Positions 9,851 to 20,563 of a stretch of DNA of 64,000 nucleotides are shown piece by piece. A model generated the notes under the pieces. It was not told where the DNA came from, did no database searches, and saw only the letters and a list, made by a program, of their open reading frames with translations. The position numbers were made by a program, and so were the translations under genes. Source of the stretch: Roseibium sp. HPY-6 (GTDB lineage Bacteria; Pseudomonadota; Alphaproteobacteria; Rhizobiales; Stappiaceae); contig NZ_JBEWCD010000002.1 in assembly GCF_040530035.1 (NCBI RefSeq), positions 3,083,793 through 3,147,792 of the forward strand. The letters are read 5' to 3'. How positions within the stretch are numbered: position 1 is the stretch's first letter; each line of letters opens with the position of its first letter.

Positions 9851-9880
9851 AAAAAGGCCGGATCTGGTTGAGACCCGGCC
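9851..9880 (-). terminator. Rho-independent terminator of galU
   Basis: Read on the minus strand, GGCCGG and CCGGCC (outer plus coordinates 9856-9880) form a stem around a 13-base loop, followed directly by TTTTT (9851-9855). It lies about 45 bases after the galU stop. Confidence 0.75.
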
Positions 9881-9922
9881 ACGATTTGCGTAACCATCTG
9901 CGCAAAAGCGCAGCGCAGTTTG

Positions 9923-10816
9923 TTATTCGGCTGCCAGGGGCTGCCGGATCATGTCCTGCATGAACGACACAAGATCTTCTGCCAGTTTCGGGTCATCCAT
10001 CCCGAAGGCAATGTTTGCTGTAAGGAAGCCCGATTTGCTTCCGCAGTCATAGCTTCTGCCTTCGAATTTCAATGAAGCGAAGTTTTGGTTGGACATGAGC
10101 GAAATCATGCTGTCGGTGAGCTGGATCTCGCCTCCTGCACCCTTGCTCTGGTTGGACAGTAGCTCAAAAATCTCTGGTTGAAGAATGTATCGGCCCGTAA
10201 TCATGAGGTTGGACGGCGCTGTTCCCGGCGCTGGTTTCTCAACCATGTTTGAGATACGGCTTGAATTCGCATTGATCGTTTCAGCCAACTCGACAATGCC
10301 GTATTGGTGAGTTTGATCCTCAGGCACTTCTTCGACAGCAATGATGTTGCCGCCCGTTTGCTCATAAAGATCAACCATTTGCCTGAGGCAGCTGACCTTG
10401 GACTTGATAATGACGTCTGGAAGCAGAATGGCGAAGGGTTCGTCGCCGATAATGTCTCGCGAACACCAGATTGCGTGGCCGAGGCCAAGCGGAGCCTGCT
10501 GACGTGTGAAGCTTGTCGAGCCAGGTTGTGGACGATGATTTTCAAGCAGCTCAAGCGCTGCGGTCTTGTTGCGCGCCTTGAGAGTGTCCTCAAGTTCATA
10601 TGCCATGTCGAAGTGGTCTTCAATGACATGCTTGTTCCGGCCCGTGACAAAAACGATGTGCTCGATGCCTGCCGCACGGGCCTCATCCACCACATATTGA
10701 ATGATTGGACGATCGACGATCGTCAGCATTTCCTTGGGGACCGCTTTCGTTGCCGGTAGAAATCTGGTGCCGAGGCCGGCGACAGGTAAAACGGCTTTCC
10801 GAATGGGCTTGTTCAT
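9923..10816 (-). CDS. galU: UTP-glucose-1-phosphate uridylyltransferase
   Basis: GalU makes UDP-glucose from UTP and glucose 1-phosphate, the sugar donor for exopolysaccharide, glucans and lipopolysaccharide. The 297-residue protein starts MNKPIRKAVLPVAGLGTRFLPATK, which contains the nucleotidyltransferase motif GLGTRFLP, followed by KAVPKEMLTIVDRP and FVTGRNKHVIEDHFD, all typical of bacterial GalU. It is divergent from kdsA; the 383-base gap holds an 18-bp perfect palindrome at 11047-11064. Confidence 0.95.
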   Translation of the reverse strand: MNKPIRKAVLPVAGLGTRFLPATKAVPKEMLTIVDRPIIQYVVDEARAAGIEHIVFVTGRNKHVIEDHFDMAYELEDTLKARNKTAALELLENHRPQPGSTSFTRQQAPLGLGHAIWCSRDIIGDEPFAILLPDVIIKSKVSCLRQMVDLYEQTGGNIIAVEEVPEDQTHQYGIVELAETINANSSRISNMVEKPAPGTAPSNLMITGRYILQPEIFELLSNQSKGAGGEIQLTDSMISLMSNQNFASLKFEGRSYDCGSKSGFLTANIAFGMDDPKLAEDLVSFMQDMIRQPLAAE

Positions 10817-11199
10817 TTCAGGCCTTCCAACTCTAATTTACAAACGAGTTCACATCCATCTGCTCATGATTGGTCAAAATGGACAATAAACTCAGGGTTC
10901 TGAGCGGGTATATGCTGGATACTAGCTTCGAGGATTTGCTTTCTGGTTAAATTTCACGAGATCGACCTCGATTCGTATAGCGCGGGCACCAAAACACAAA
11001 AAGATGTAATTGATGTGCACAGATGCCAAATTGTGTGCATGTCGGCTTTTAAATCGATTTAAAAATTCGTGCAATCCGCAGAAACCAGACAGTTGCAGCT
11101 TTGCCAAAAGAAGGCTATGGAACACGCGAATTTTGCTGCAGAGCGATATCGGTCGAGAAATCACATCGGTCGGCGTCGCTCGTTGGGACAAGGTGAAGA
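10817..11199. other. divergent regulatory gap between galU and kdsA
   Basis: This 383-base stretch is AT-richer than its surroundings and holds no credible gene. A minus-strand frame (10922-11191) lacks coding character. The palindrome at 11047-11064 is its most conspicuous element. Confidence 0.5.
11047..11064. promoter_or_regulatory. 18-bp perfect palindrome, candidate operator
   Basis: TTTTAAATCGATTTAAAA is its own reverse complement over all 18 bases. It lies 136 bases before kdsA and 231 before galU. The symmetry and AT-rich arms suggest a dimeric regulator site. I cannot assign the regulator. Confidence 0.4.
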
Positions 11200-12039
11200 A
11201 TGACCGAAGCGAACCGCGAAGTTGCTGCAGGAGCTGTAAAGTTTCGCAATGATGCGGCTATTGGCCTCATCGCCGGACCCTGCGCCATGGAGAGCCGGAA
11301 CCACGCTCTTGAATGCGCAGCAGCCATCAAGGAAATCAGCGAGCGCGTCGGGATTTCAACCGTCTACAAGTCTTCATTCGACAAAGCCAACCGGACATCC
11401 CTGTCGGGCGGGCGCGGTGTCGGTATGAAGGACGCACTGCCAATCTTTGCAGAGGTCAAGGAGACCTATGGTCTGCCGGTCGTCACCGACGTGCATGCGC
11501 CTGATCAGTGTGCTCCGGTTGGCGAAGTTGTCGATATTCTTCAGATACCGGCATTCCTTTGCAGGCAGACAGATCTGCTTGTTGCGGCAGCGGAGACAGG
11601 CAAAGTTGTAAATGTCAAAAAAGGACAGTTTCTCGCGCCTTGGGACATGAAGAATGTCCTTGCAAAGGTAACGGGATCCGGAAACCCCAATGTTCTTCTG
11701 ACCGAGCGAGGCGCAAGCTTCGGCTACAATACGCTTGTCAGTGACATGCGCGCCTTGCCGATCATGGCGGAAACCGGTGCACCGGTGATCTTTGACGCGA
11801 CACACTCGGTTCAACAGCCGGGCGGGCAGGGCGCTTCGACAGGCGGAGACAGAAAAATGGTGCCTGTCCTTGCACGTGCCGCAGTTGCCGTCGGCATCGC
11901 CGGCCTTTTCATAGAAACCCATCCGGACCCGGACAAGGCGCCCTCAGACGGTCCCAATATGGTGCCGATGCACGAACTTGAAGGGCTACTTAGACAGCTC
12001 AAGATGATTGACGACGTCGTCAAGTCCAAGCCCGACTAG
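11200..12039 (+). CDS. kdsA: 2-dehydro-3-deoxyphosphooctonate aldolase (KDO-8-phosphate synthase)
   Basis: KdsA condenses phosphoenolpyruvate with arabinose 5-phosphate to make KDO-8-phosphate for lipopolysaccharide inner core. The 279-residue sequence has [31 protein letters not shown] and [17 protein letters not shown]. Cys28 in GPCAMES is at the position that is Asn26 in E. coli KdsA and Cys11 in Aquifex. Together with the His, Glu and Asp in the later motifs this marks the metal-dependent class. An AAGGTGA site precedes the ATG. eno follows after 141 bases. Confidence 0.95.
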   Translation: MTEANREVAAGAVKFRNDAAIGLIAGPCAMESRNHALECAAAIKEISERVGISTVYKSSFDKANRTSLSGGRGVGMKDALPIFAEVKETYGLPVVTDVHAPDQCAPVGEVVDILQIPAFLCRQTDLLVAAAETGKVVNVKKGQFLAPWDMKNVLAKVTGSGNPNVLLTERGASFGYNTLVSDMRALPIMAETGAPVIFDATHSVQQPGGQGASTGGDRKMVPVLARAAVAVGIAGLFIETHPDPDKAPSDGPNMVPMHELEGLLRQLKMIDDVVKSKPD

Positions 12040-13455
<1,416 letters not shown>

Positions 13456-13483
13456 GCCGCTCGGACCGAACCGGCACCAAACA

Positions 13484-13510
13484 AAACCCCGCCATCATGG
13501 CGGGGTTTTT
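13484..13510 (+). terminator. Rho-independent terminator after eno
   Basis: ACCCCGCC pairs with GGCGGGGT around ATCAT, flanked by A-rich bases and followed by TTTTT. It could act in both directions because the next gene converges from the minus strand. Confidence 0.9.
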
Positions 13511-13536
13511 CGTTTTAAGATGTTGGCTCTCACACC

Positions 13537-14211
13537 TCAATCGGGATCAGATGCGTCCGGGTTGCTTCGTGTTTCTTCAGCGTGGAGGAGAGCGGCTGCA
13601 ATCGTCTCCGCTCTCTCGGCTCCGGCCAGAACAAATCTGCCATCGATAATAAAACAGGGAACGCCCGTAATGCCTGACTCATGCGCCTTGGCAACCTGTG
13701 CTTCCGTCTTGTCGAGATCGGTTTCCGTCTCCAGCAGCTGCTCCACGAGATCGGATTGCATTCCGGCTTCTTCCGAAATTCGCACAAGCGTTTCCGAATT
13801 TGTCAGATCTTCGCCATCTAGGAAATAGGCCTTGAACAAGCGTTCAACGACGTCGTTTTGAACGTTGTCTGAGCGTGACCACAGGACCAGCCGATGGCAA
13901 TCAAGCGTATTGGGCGACAGCTTGATGTCCTGGAACGCAAAATCGATGCCTTCTTCCATCCCCGCATCCTTGATACGGCTGTAAAAAGCATCGGCATTCG
14001 CCTTGCCGCCGAATTTGTCGCTGAGATACTGCTGCCGATCTTTACCTTCCTTTGGTAAAGTGGCGTCCAGCTGAAACGGATGCCATCGCACATCCACGTC
14101 CAGCTGAGGCACGCTCTTCAAAGCCGCTTCCAGCCTCCTTTTGCCGATGTAACACCAAGGGCACATAACGTCTGAGACGACGTCAACCGTAATCGGAGCA
14201 GCTGTGTTCAT
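13537..14211 (-). CDS. DsbA family oxidoreductase, FrnE-like
   Basis: The 224-residue protein carries the active-site CPWC in VVSDVMCPWCYIGKRRLE and ends with the thioredoxin-fold cis-proline segment GITGVPCFIIDGRF. Those features fit the FrnE/2-hydroxychromene-2-carboxylate isomerase branch of the DsbA superfamily. There is no signal peptide, so it should act in the cytoplasm, probably in thiol redox or stress protection; the substrate is unknown. The ATG at 14211 was preferred over an upstream extension to 14268 because the family starts at ITVDVVSD. Confidence 0.9.
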   Translation of the reverse strand: MNTAAPITVDVVSDVMCPWCYIGKRRLEAALKSVPQLDVDVRWHPFQLDATLPKEGKDRQQYLSDKFGGKANADAFYSRIKDAGMEEGIDFAFQDIKLSPNTLDCHRLVLWSRSDNVQNDVVERLFKAYFLDGEDLTNSETLVRISEEAGMQSDLVEQLLETETDLDKTEAQVAKAHESGITGVPCFIIDGRFVLAGAERAETIAAALLHAEETRSNPDASDPD

Positions 14212-14308
14212 GATTGACCCAATTTTTTCGTTGTCGTTGAAAGGTAGGGATTTGGCCCCGTATGCCAACCCTAGGGGTCCACACCCTAAACCAATCGCAA
14301 AGCTCAGG

Positions 14309-15490
14309 CTAACGCACAGTATGGGTCAGGATCGAATTGATTCGCTTCTGCAATCGTACTGTTCCGGCCTCGTTTTTCAAAACCGCAACTGGGCCAAGCC
14401 CCTTGACCAGACACACCAGATCTTCGTCACGGCTGGTCGCGTCCGCAATCGACAAGAGGGTCGTATAGATTTCTTCCAATTCCTCGGGCGTCGATGCGTG
14501 GATGCCGAAATGCTCCGGCTGCAGTCGCATCTCCCACAAATCCAGACCGCGCACAGCCAGAGCGTCGCTGCACGTTTTCAGATAACTCGAGTAATATTCG
14601 CTTGCCAGGCCGCCATCGGCAATCTGCTGACGCAACCACATCTGGCTCTCAGCCAGAATACGATCTGCCAGCCGGCGCCGCTTTCCGAACCGGATCGACG
14701 ACACCATGCGGCGGGTTAGCGTTTCTTTCCTGTTTTCACCCACGATGACATCAGAGGCCCCGTTCCGGAACAGCATTGCGGTATCTTCTTCATCGTCGCA
14801 GACGGCAAGAACAGGAAGGCCCGCAAAGCGCGCATCTCGCCTAATCTGGCGTATGTAGTCGATGGCATCTTCGAATGCAGCATCGATCACGACAGCATCG
14901 AAAGCCCGCATTGACATGAATTCGACAGCCATTTTGCCATCGAATGCACCAACCACCTCGACTTTCGGGTCGCTCGCATCCTGCCACTCAAGAAAGCGGC
15001 CACTGAGGCCGACGACCATCAGGCTGCTGCTGCCCGTGTGATGGGGTGCAGTCCCAAATCCCGGAATGCGGCCGAAGACCTTTCGACGTAGTTGTGCTTC
15101 TTCAGAGCGCATCAATGCGCGTTGGTGGATGCAAATGAGCATGAGAAGAACATCGTCCGGAACCACACGGTCAATGATCGCCGTTGCCTGAAGGCCATCG
15201 GGCAATTCGTCATCGCCATCCGTCAGGACATAAAAGGGGACGTCGCAGGGCAGGTTTCCGATATGAGGCAGAAGCCAGTCAAAGAAAGGTTGTTTTTTGC
15301 CGTCTTCAATATGCGCGATATCCACGACGATGGCCGCGGGTAGGGCAGTCGGGGGCGTCGCTTGACGCTCAAACATACTCAGCAGCGAAACATCAAGATC
15401 CTCGGGGGCATCTCCGCTGCTGTTCCGTTTGGGCCGACGCCCGGCATACCAGTAAGGTCCACGCCACGACAGCGACGTTTCATAATCCAT
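14309..15490 (-). CDS. degenerate two-receiver signalling protein (PleD/PopA-like architecture)
   Basis: The 393-residue cytoplasmic protein seems to have two response-regulator-like alpha/beta domains. The first spans about residues 50-125 (AAIVVDIAHIEDG and FYVLTDGDDELP) and the second about 155-270 (SLMVVGLSGRFLEW, FDAVVIDAAF, LPVLAVCDDEEDT, GASDVIVGE). A C-terminal domain of about 110 residues without a GGDEF or GGEEF motif follows. This order resembles Caulobacter PleD and PopA, where PopA also has a non-catalytic output domain. Each receiver keeps an Asp near the phosphorylation position but lacks the usual acidic cluster. The assignment is by architecture only. Confidence 0.5.
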   Translation of the reverse strand: MDYETSLSWRGPYWYAGRRPKRNSSGDAPEDLDVSLLSMFERQATPPTALPAAIVVDIAHIEDGKKQPFFDWLLPHIGNLPCDVPFYVLTDGDDELPDGLQATAIIDRVVPDDVLLMLICIHQRALMRSEEAQLRRKVFGRIPGFGTAPHHTGSSSLMVVGLSGRFLEWQDASDPKVEVVGAFDGKMAVEFMSMRAFDAVVIDAAFEDAIDYIRQIRRDARFAGLPVLAVCDDEEDTAMLFRNGASDVIVGENRKETLTRRMVSSIRFGKRRRLADRILAESQMWLRQQIADGGLASEYYSSYLKTCSDALAVRGLDLWEMRLQPEHFGIHASTPEELEEIYTTLLSIADATSRDEDLVCLVKGLGPVAVLKNEAGTVRLQKRINSILTHTVR

Positions 15491-15631
15491 GCCCAGTCCC
15501 CACCTAGAGCAACTTTAGCTTTTCCAACAAGGACATGATGCCCTGATTATCAGTTTCCGATCAACCAGCAGATGTTCGCCGGGTTGCGCCCATTAATACT
15601 GTTGTTCAGAGCCACTTTGGAAAAATGACTT

Positions 15632-17263
15632 TCAAGCGACGGCTGCCGGCAAGCGTTGTGTCCGCAGCGTCAGTTTTTCCCGGAAGATCGTGCCGTCCGC
15701 ATTGCGCGGCAATGACTGCAAAATGAGGACGCGGTGCGGGATTTTCGCGAGATCGACACCTTCAGCATCGAGATAGGCAAAAAAGGACGCAGCGTCCGGC
15801 ACGCTGGAGGATTCCGGGACAAGTGCGGCATACATCCTCGCGCCAAGCAGATGATCCTCAACGACGAATGCGGCAGCTTCCTTTATCCCGGGATAGCTTG
15901 AGTAGATCACGTCGATGGTTTCCAGGTTTCCGGTCCCCAGGGCATATGTGCCCGGAATGCCGAAACCGGAAATTCCACCTTCGACCAGATCAACCTTGAT
16001 GTTGGTATTCAAGAAACCGGTGCCTTCCCATCGGACGCGCCGCTGGTCGCCATTGATCGTGCGCCAGCCGATCTCGGGGACCATGGGCCCTTTGACCAGC
16101 AGTTTCGGCACCTGCGCCTCAACCTCTTCTGTCACTGCTATTTCGAGGAGGGCTGGCCCGCTTTCACACCCGTTCGACCCGTCATGCTTTCCCAAGGCTG
16201 TCGCCTTGATCTTTGCGGAGGGCCCTCGCGCCTTTGCAATCAAGGCAAACTCGTCCGCGACATGCACATCGACAAGGCGCCGTCGTGCGACGAAGGTTGT
16301 CGGATGCGGTGCAGATATGTTCCAGGCCGCCAAAACCGTGGTCTTTGTGTTGGTCAGCTTTCTATCCAGCGTCTGCGCCAGCGGACCGGGTGTCATAACC
16401 ACATCGGCTTCCACGTCATTGGCGTGAGATGCAAGATTGGCAAGCGAGGTCGGATGATGCAGGTGCAAGGTGCTGCCAGTCGCGAGGAATGGCACCAACC
16501 CGCCGCCCAATCCGGTCAGCCCGCTGAGCGAATAGGGCACCAGGAGCGTACTTCCCTCCTTGATGTGCGCCTCGTTCACAATCATCTGCGCAGCGGCGAG
16601 CCAATGATTGTGACACCTGCTGACCGGAACGTTTTCTTCGCCGCTCCGGCTCCAGCAGATCGTTGCCGTATGATCGGCTGGATCGGGACGGTCTGCAGGG
16701 GTGAACGTAAGATCGTCCCCCATTTCGGCCAGCATGGGAGCAAGTTCGATAAGTCCGTCCGGGACTTCCTTGCCGAGACCGAACACAAAACGAAGCGAAA
16801 AAAGGTCTGCCGCAACATCACGCGCTGCCGTGCCGACATCTCTCGTTTCAATCCGGTCCGCCGCAATGAAACCTTTTGCACCAATGGAATTGAGCGCTTC
16901 CACAACGTTCTTCTGACGCCAATGAAGGGGCAGAGGAGAAACAATCAGATCGGCACGCAATGCCGCGAGAATGGCAATAACGGTGTCGACCGTATTCGGT
17001 GCCTGCACCCCGATGACATGATCTGAGGAGAGGCCCACCGTGCTGTAGAAAGCAGCGAGCCTGTCGATCTCGCGATCTGCTTCAGCATAGGTCAGGCGGC
17101 GTGGCTCACCGCCTGTCCACGCTGCCCGGTCCGGTGCATCCACCAGCGCCAGGCGGTCAGGGTGCTCCGCAGCTGTCTTGCGGAAGAGTTCATCCAGCGG
17201 CACATCGGACCAGGCTCCGCTTTCGTGATACTCCTTGGCAAGGTTTTCAAGGGTTGCTTTCAT
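15632..17263 (-). CDS. AMP-binding (acyl-CoA synthetase-like) protein with degenerate active-site motifs
   Basis: The 543-residue protein has the overall order of an ANL-family adenylating enzyme: an N-terminal domain with LVDAPDRAAWTGGEPRRLTYAEADREIDRLA and GVQAPNTVDTVIAILAAL, and a C-terminal domain ending PRNADGTIFREKL. The phosphate-binding loop normally TSGTTGxPK reads CWSRSGEENVPVSR (about 203-216). The YxTGD segment reads WEGTGFLNTN. The catalytic C-terminal lysine (NxxGK) is Thr in NADGTIFR. It is therefore likely a pseudoenzyme or has changed chemistry. It lies 24 bases after the peptide-binding protein gene on the same strand, probably in one operon. Confidence 0.75.
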   Translation of the reverse strand: MKATLENLAKEYHESGAWSDVPLDELFRKTAAEHPDRLALVDAPDRAAWTGGEPRRLTYAEADREIDRLAAFYSTVGLSSDHVIGVQAPNTVDTVIAILAALRADLIVSPLPLHWRQKNVVEALNSIGAKGFIAADRIETRDVGTAARDVAADLFSLRFVFGLGKEVPDGLIELAPMLAEMGDDLTFTPADRPDPADHTATICWSRSGEENVPVSRCHNHWLAAAQMIVNEAHIKEGSTLLVPYSLSGLTGLGGGLVPFLATGSTLHLHHPTSLANLASHANDVEADVVMTPGPLAQTLDRKLTNTKTTVLAAWNISAPHPTTFVARRRLVDVHVADEFALIAKARGPSAKIKATALGKHDGSNGCESGPALLEIAVTEEVEAQVPKLLVKGPMVPEIGWRTINGDQRRVRWEGTGFLNTNIKVDLVEGGISGFGIPGTYALGTGNLETIDVIYSSYPGIKEAAAFVVEDHLLGARMYAALVPESSSVPDAASFFAYLDAEGVDLAKIPHRVLILQSLPRNADGTIFREKLTLRTQRLPAAVA

Positions 17264-17287
17264 ATTGTCTTTCGTCCATTGGTCCGA

Positions 17288-19171
17288 TCATTGCGTGGCC
17301 GACGATGACCACCAGGTGTCAAATTCATGCCCATAGAGAGAATGCTGTTCAGGCGGCACGACGTCCTGCCAGTGTGCGACCCAGTCGTCTGATACGTGAT
17401 AGAGCGGAACCGCATATGAGCCGGAAATCAGAACCCTGTCGAATGCCCGAACCGCATCGACAAACTCCTCCCGGCTGCGCGCTCCCACAATCGCGTCGAT
17501 GAGCGCATCGATTGCCGGTTCTTTTGCACCCACAAAATTGAAAGAGCCCTCGGTATCCGCAGCCTTGGTGCTCCAGCGCCCGTACTGTTCAGCGCCCGGT
17601 GAAAGCGAAGCGTACCAGGTGTTGAACACCATATCGAACTCGCGCTTGGTGCGGCGGTCTTCGAATTGTGTCGGGTCAACACTCCGCACGTTTACGGCAA
17701 TGCCAAGCAGTTCAACCGTTCGGATATAGGCAAGAGCAAGTTTTTCTTCGTCCTCATTTTTGGCAAGGATCTCAAATGCAAGCTGTTGACCTGTCGCTTC
17801 ATTGACGAGCTTGCGTTCGTTCAACACGTAGCCGGCTTCCTTGAGTTGCGCCAGGGCCGCCCTCAAAACCTTGCGATCCCTGCCGGATCCGTCTGCGTCC
17901 GCTGGCCGCCAAGTACCCGCCATGACGTCCGGATCGACCGCACCGGGGAAGGGGGCGAGAAGTTCTTTTTCCCGTTCGCTCGCCGGACGACCGATCGAAG
18001 ACAGTTCGGAGTTGTCCCAGTAGCCTGCTGTCCGTTTGAAAAGGTCGTAGTAGAGATTTCTGTTCACCCAGTTGAAGTCGAACAGCATCCGCAGAGCCTT
18101 GCGCACCCTCAGGTCGGAAAACTGTTCCCGCCTTGTGTTGAAGGCAATGCCCTGCATCGGGGCTGGAACACCGCGCGGAATGCTCAATTGGACGACCTTG
18201 CCCTCCTTTGCGGCCGGAAAGTCGAAACCGGTTGCCCAACGGGCGGGATCGCGAAACTGCAGCGCTTTGACAAGACCTTTCCGGAAGGCTTCCTGAAGTG
18301 TTGTCTCATCGCGGAAATATTCGATGCGGATCTCATCGAAATTATCGAAGCCGGCTTTGACCGGGAGGTCCTTGGCCCAGTAGTCCGGGTTCTTTTCGTA
18401 AACCACCAGCCGGCCCGGCTGGACTGTCTTGAAGGTATAGGGACCTGAGCCGATTGGCGGGGTTAAAGAAGATTTGTCGAAATTTTCCGCGTCTGTGTGC
18501 TTCTCGGAAAAGATCGGAGCCAAAGCGATCAGGAGAGGCAGTTCCCGGTTGTCACCATTCTCGAAGGTCAGCTTCAGACGATTGGGAGCCGTCACCTCCT
18601 TTTCAGTGATTGCCGCGTACCAGTTCCGGTAAGGCGGCCGTCCTTTGTCGCGAACGATGTCGAGTGAGAAGATGATGTCGTCGACCGTTACCGGTGTGCC
18701 GTCGGAAAACTTGGCCTCCGGATTAAGTTCGAATTCAATCCACTCGCGGCTGTCTGGCATGCGCACGCGTTGTGCAATCAATCCGTAGAGTGAAAACGGC
18801 TCCGCGTAGGAGCGGACCATCAGACTTTCGAGGATATTGTTTCCAAACTCGCGTTCGCGCATCCCGCGCGCCGAGGTCCATCCACCCTGAACGATGAAGG
18901 AGTTCATGCTGTCGAAAGTGCCCTGAACTCCGAGCGTAATTGTGCCCCCTTTGGGCGCATCCGCATTTGCGTAAGGAAACGGTTCGTCCGGCCCGAGTGC
19001 CGGCGCGCCGTGCATGGAGATGGCGTGTGTCCACGGCACGTTCTCGTCTGCAGCCCAAACGGGTGCAGCAAAAAGAAGCGCGCCCAGGAAGGGTGCTGCG
19101 ATAACAATCCGCCGATTGTCAGCTTTACCAAAAGCAGACATCACAATCTGAAAGAGACGCATAACAACCAT
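17288..19171 (-). CDS. family-5 extracellular solute-binding protein (YejA-like)
   Basis: This periplasmic protein of 627 residues has a signal peptide (hydrophobic stretch IVIAAPFLGALLFAAPVWA) and then WTHAISMHGAPALGPDEPFPYANADAPKGGTITLGVQGTFDSMNSF, which matches the long oligopeptide/microcin-C binding proteins of the YejA type. Such proteins feed an ABC importer of permeases and ATPases, but none lies beside this one. The ATG at 19171 was chosen because AAGGGA lies seven bases upstream. The frame is open to 19270. The next gene downstream is the degenerate AMP-binding protein. Confidence 0.85.
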   Translation of the reverse strand: MVVMRLFQIVMSAFGKADNRRIVIAAPFLGALLFAAPVWAADENVPWTHAISMHGAPALGPDEPFPYANADAPKGGTITLGVQGTFDSMNSFIVQGGWTSARGMREREFGNNILESLMVRSYAEPFSLYGLIAQRVRMPDSREWIEFELNPEAKFSDGTPVTVDDIIFSLDIVRDKGRPPYRNWYAAITEKEVTAPNRLKLTFENGDNRELPLLIALAPIFSEKHTDAENFDKSSLTPPIGSGPYTFKTVQPGRLVVYEKNPDYWAKDLPVKAGFDNFDEIRIEYFRDETTLQEAFRKGLVKALQFRDPARWATGFDFPAAKEGKVVQLSIPRGVPAPMQGIAFNTRREQFSDLRVRKALRMLFDFNWVNRNLYYDLFKRTAGYWDNSELSSIGRPASEREKELLAPFPGAVDPDVMAGTWRPADADGSGRDRKVLRAALAQLKEAGYVLNERKLVNEATGQQLAFEILAKNEDEEKLALAYIRTVELLGIAVNVRSVDPTQFEDRRTKREFDMVFNTWYASLSPGAEQYGRWSTKAADTEGSFNFVGAKEPAIDALIDAIVGARSREEFVDAVRAFDRVLISGSYAVPLYHVSDDWVAHWQDVVPPEQHSLYGHEFDTWWSSSATQ

Positions 19172-19429
19172 CAGAGATTCCCTTGATTCTCGCCGATAAG
19201 GGTAGCACATGGTTCCTGTGAACGCGCCACGAACAAGACATAAAGACAAAGATATACAGATTTGAATCAAACCGAAGGATTGCGTTGCAAATCGGCCACC
19301 CTCTCGCCCTAATTCGGTGCCTTACCATGCATTTCACGGATCTAATGTTCCAACGGGCCTTGCGGATGCTTCCGGAATGCCTCAGAACAACGCGAAGAAT
19401 TCGCATATCGCACGATTGAGGACGTTTCG

Positions 19430-20041
19430 ATGACGAGTGTTTTGAAAAGAGGATTGTTTGGTTGCGCGACGGCAGCGTTCATGGCCATGTCTTCTTTCGC
19501 AGCTGCTCCCGCATTCGCCCAGGAAGAGAAAAGCCCTTGGACGAAGGCGTGCAATACCAATCCGAACACGCAGAAGGAAATCTGCTTTATCTCGATTGAA
19601 CTGCGCACCAACACAGGCCAGTTCCTGAGCAACATCGCGATACAGGAAACCGAAGGTGAAGCGCGCAAGAAATTGCTCGTTGCAGTGCCAACGGGCGTCC
19701 TGATCCAGCCGGGTCTGCGGATCCAGATCGACGACAGCAAGCCGGTGCAGGCAAAATACAGCATCTGCGCCCCGAACGCTTGCTACGCCGAACTGGCCAT
19801 CGACGATACTTTCATCAATGCGATGAAGCAGGGTGGTGAAATGCGGGTGGCTCCGTATAACCAGCAGGCCAAGGAAATCGTCTTCAAGATGACCCTTATC
19901 GGGTTCACAAAGGTCTACGACGGCGAGCCGATGGATATTTCCGAGCTGCAGAAACGCCAGGAAGAACTGCAGAGCGAATTGCAGAAAAGAGCAGATGAAG
20001 CGCGTCAGAAGCTGATCGACGCTCAAAAGGCCAGCCAATAA
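19430..20041 (+). CDS. invasion-associated locus B (IalB) family protein
   Basis: This exported protein of 203 residues has a signal peptide ending APAFAQ and an IalB domain: PWTKACNTNPNTQKEICFISIEL, VAVPTGVLIQPGLRIQIDD, CAPNACYAELAIDDTFI. The four cysteines fit two disulfides. A charged C-terminal coiled coil (about residues 165-203, SELQKRQEELQSELQKRADEAR) is added. IalB was first linked to red-cell invasion in Bartonella, but homologues are general in free-living alphaproteobacteria and the function is unclear. A strong terminator follows. Confidence 0.88.
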   Translation: MTSVLKRGLFGCATAAFMAMSSFAAAPAFAQEEKSPWTKACNTNPNTQKEICFISIELRTNTGQFLSNIAIQETEGEARKKLLVAVPTGVLIQPGLRIQIDDSKPVQAKYSICAPNACYAELAIDDTFINAMKQGGEMRVAPYNQQAKEIVFKMTLIGFTKVYDGEPMDISELQKRQEELQSELQKRADEARQKLIDAQKASQ

Positions 20042-20071
20042 CGACGAGTGTTTCGTTTAAGACGCGAACAA

Positions 20072-20108
20072 CAAAAAGGCCGGAGTTAACGCTCCGGCCT
20101 TTTTGTTT
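20072..20108. terminator. bidirectional Rho-independent terminator
   Basis: CAAAAAGGCCGGAG pairs with CTCCGGCCTTTTTG around TTAACG. It serves ialB on the plus strand and, from the other side, hspQ ending at 20138. Confidence 0.9.
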
Positions 20109-20137
20109 GTTGTCAGCTGCGTACCTGGTCCGCCAGA

Positions 20138-20461
20138 TCAGTGTATTTCCACACTCCGTGGCAGATAGGATCCGTCTGTCTGCTCTTCAAAAATCTCTTC
20201 AACCTGCGGATGGCGCACCGGTTCGCCGGTCATATCCGGTTCCAGGTTCTGCTCACTCACATAGGCAACATATTCGGTCTCCTCGTTTTCTGCGAGGAGA
20301 TGATAAAAAGGTTGGTCACGGACGGGCCGCACATCCTCAGGGATAGCGTTCCACCACTCTTCCGTGTTGCTGAATGTCGGGTCGACATCGAAAATGACAC
20401 CCCGGAAGGGGTAAATCCGGTGCCGGACGACCTGACCTATTCTAAATTTTGCCGTTCGCAT
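20138..20461 (-). CDS. hspQ: heat shock protein HspQ
   Basis: This small cytoplasmic protein of 107 residues starts MRTAKFRIGQVVRHRIYPFRGVIFDVDP and contains WWNAIPEDVRPVRDQPFYHLLAE and YVAYVSEQNL, which are family signatures. In E. coli, HspQ (YccV) binds hemimethylated DNA and enhances Lon proteolysis. An extension to 20521 is open, but the ATG at 20461 gives the standard N-terminus. Confidence 0.93.
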   Translation of the reverse strand: MRTAKFRIGQVVRHRIYPFRGVIFDVDPTFSNTEEWWNAIPEDVRPVRDQPFYHLLAENEETEYVAYVSEQNLEPDMTGEPVRHPQVEEIFEEQTDGSYLPRSVEIH

Positions 20462-20563
20462 GGTTACTCGTCCGCCTACTGCACGCAATGCCGGGATACC
20501 GTGTCGGCAACCTGCTTGCAAGCGCTGTAATATTAAACACTATACAAGAGGCCTTGCGAATTT

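Noticed and set aside
10922..11191. 89-residue frame between galU and kdsA
   Set aside because: Poor coding character in a regulatory gap; it crosses the perfect palindrome.
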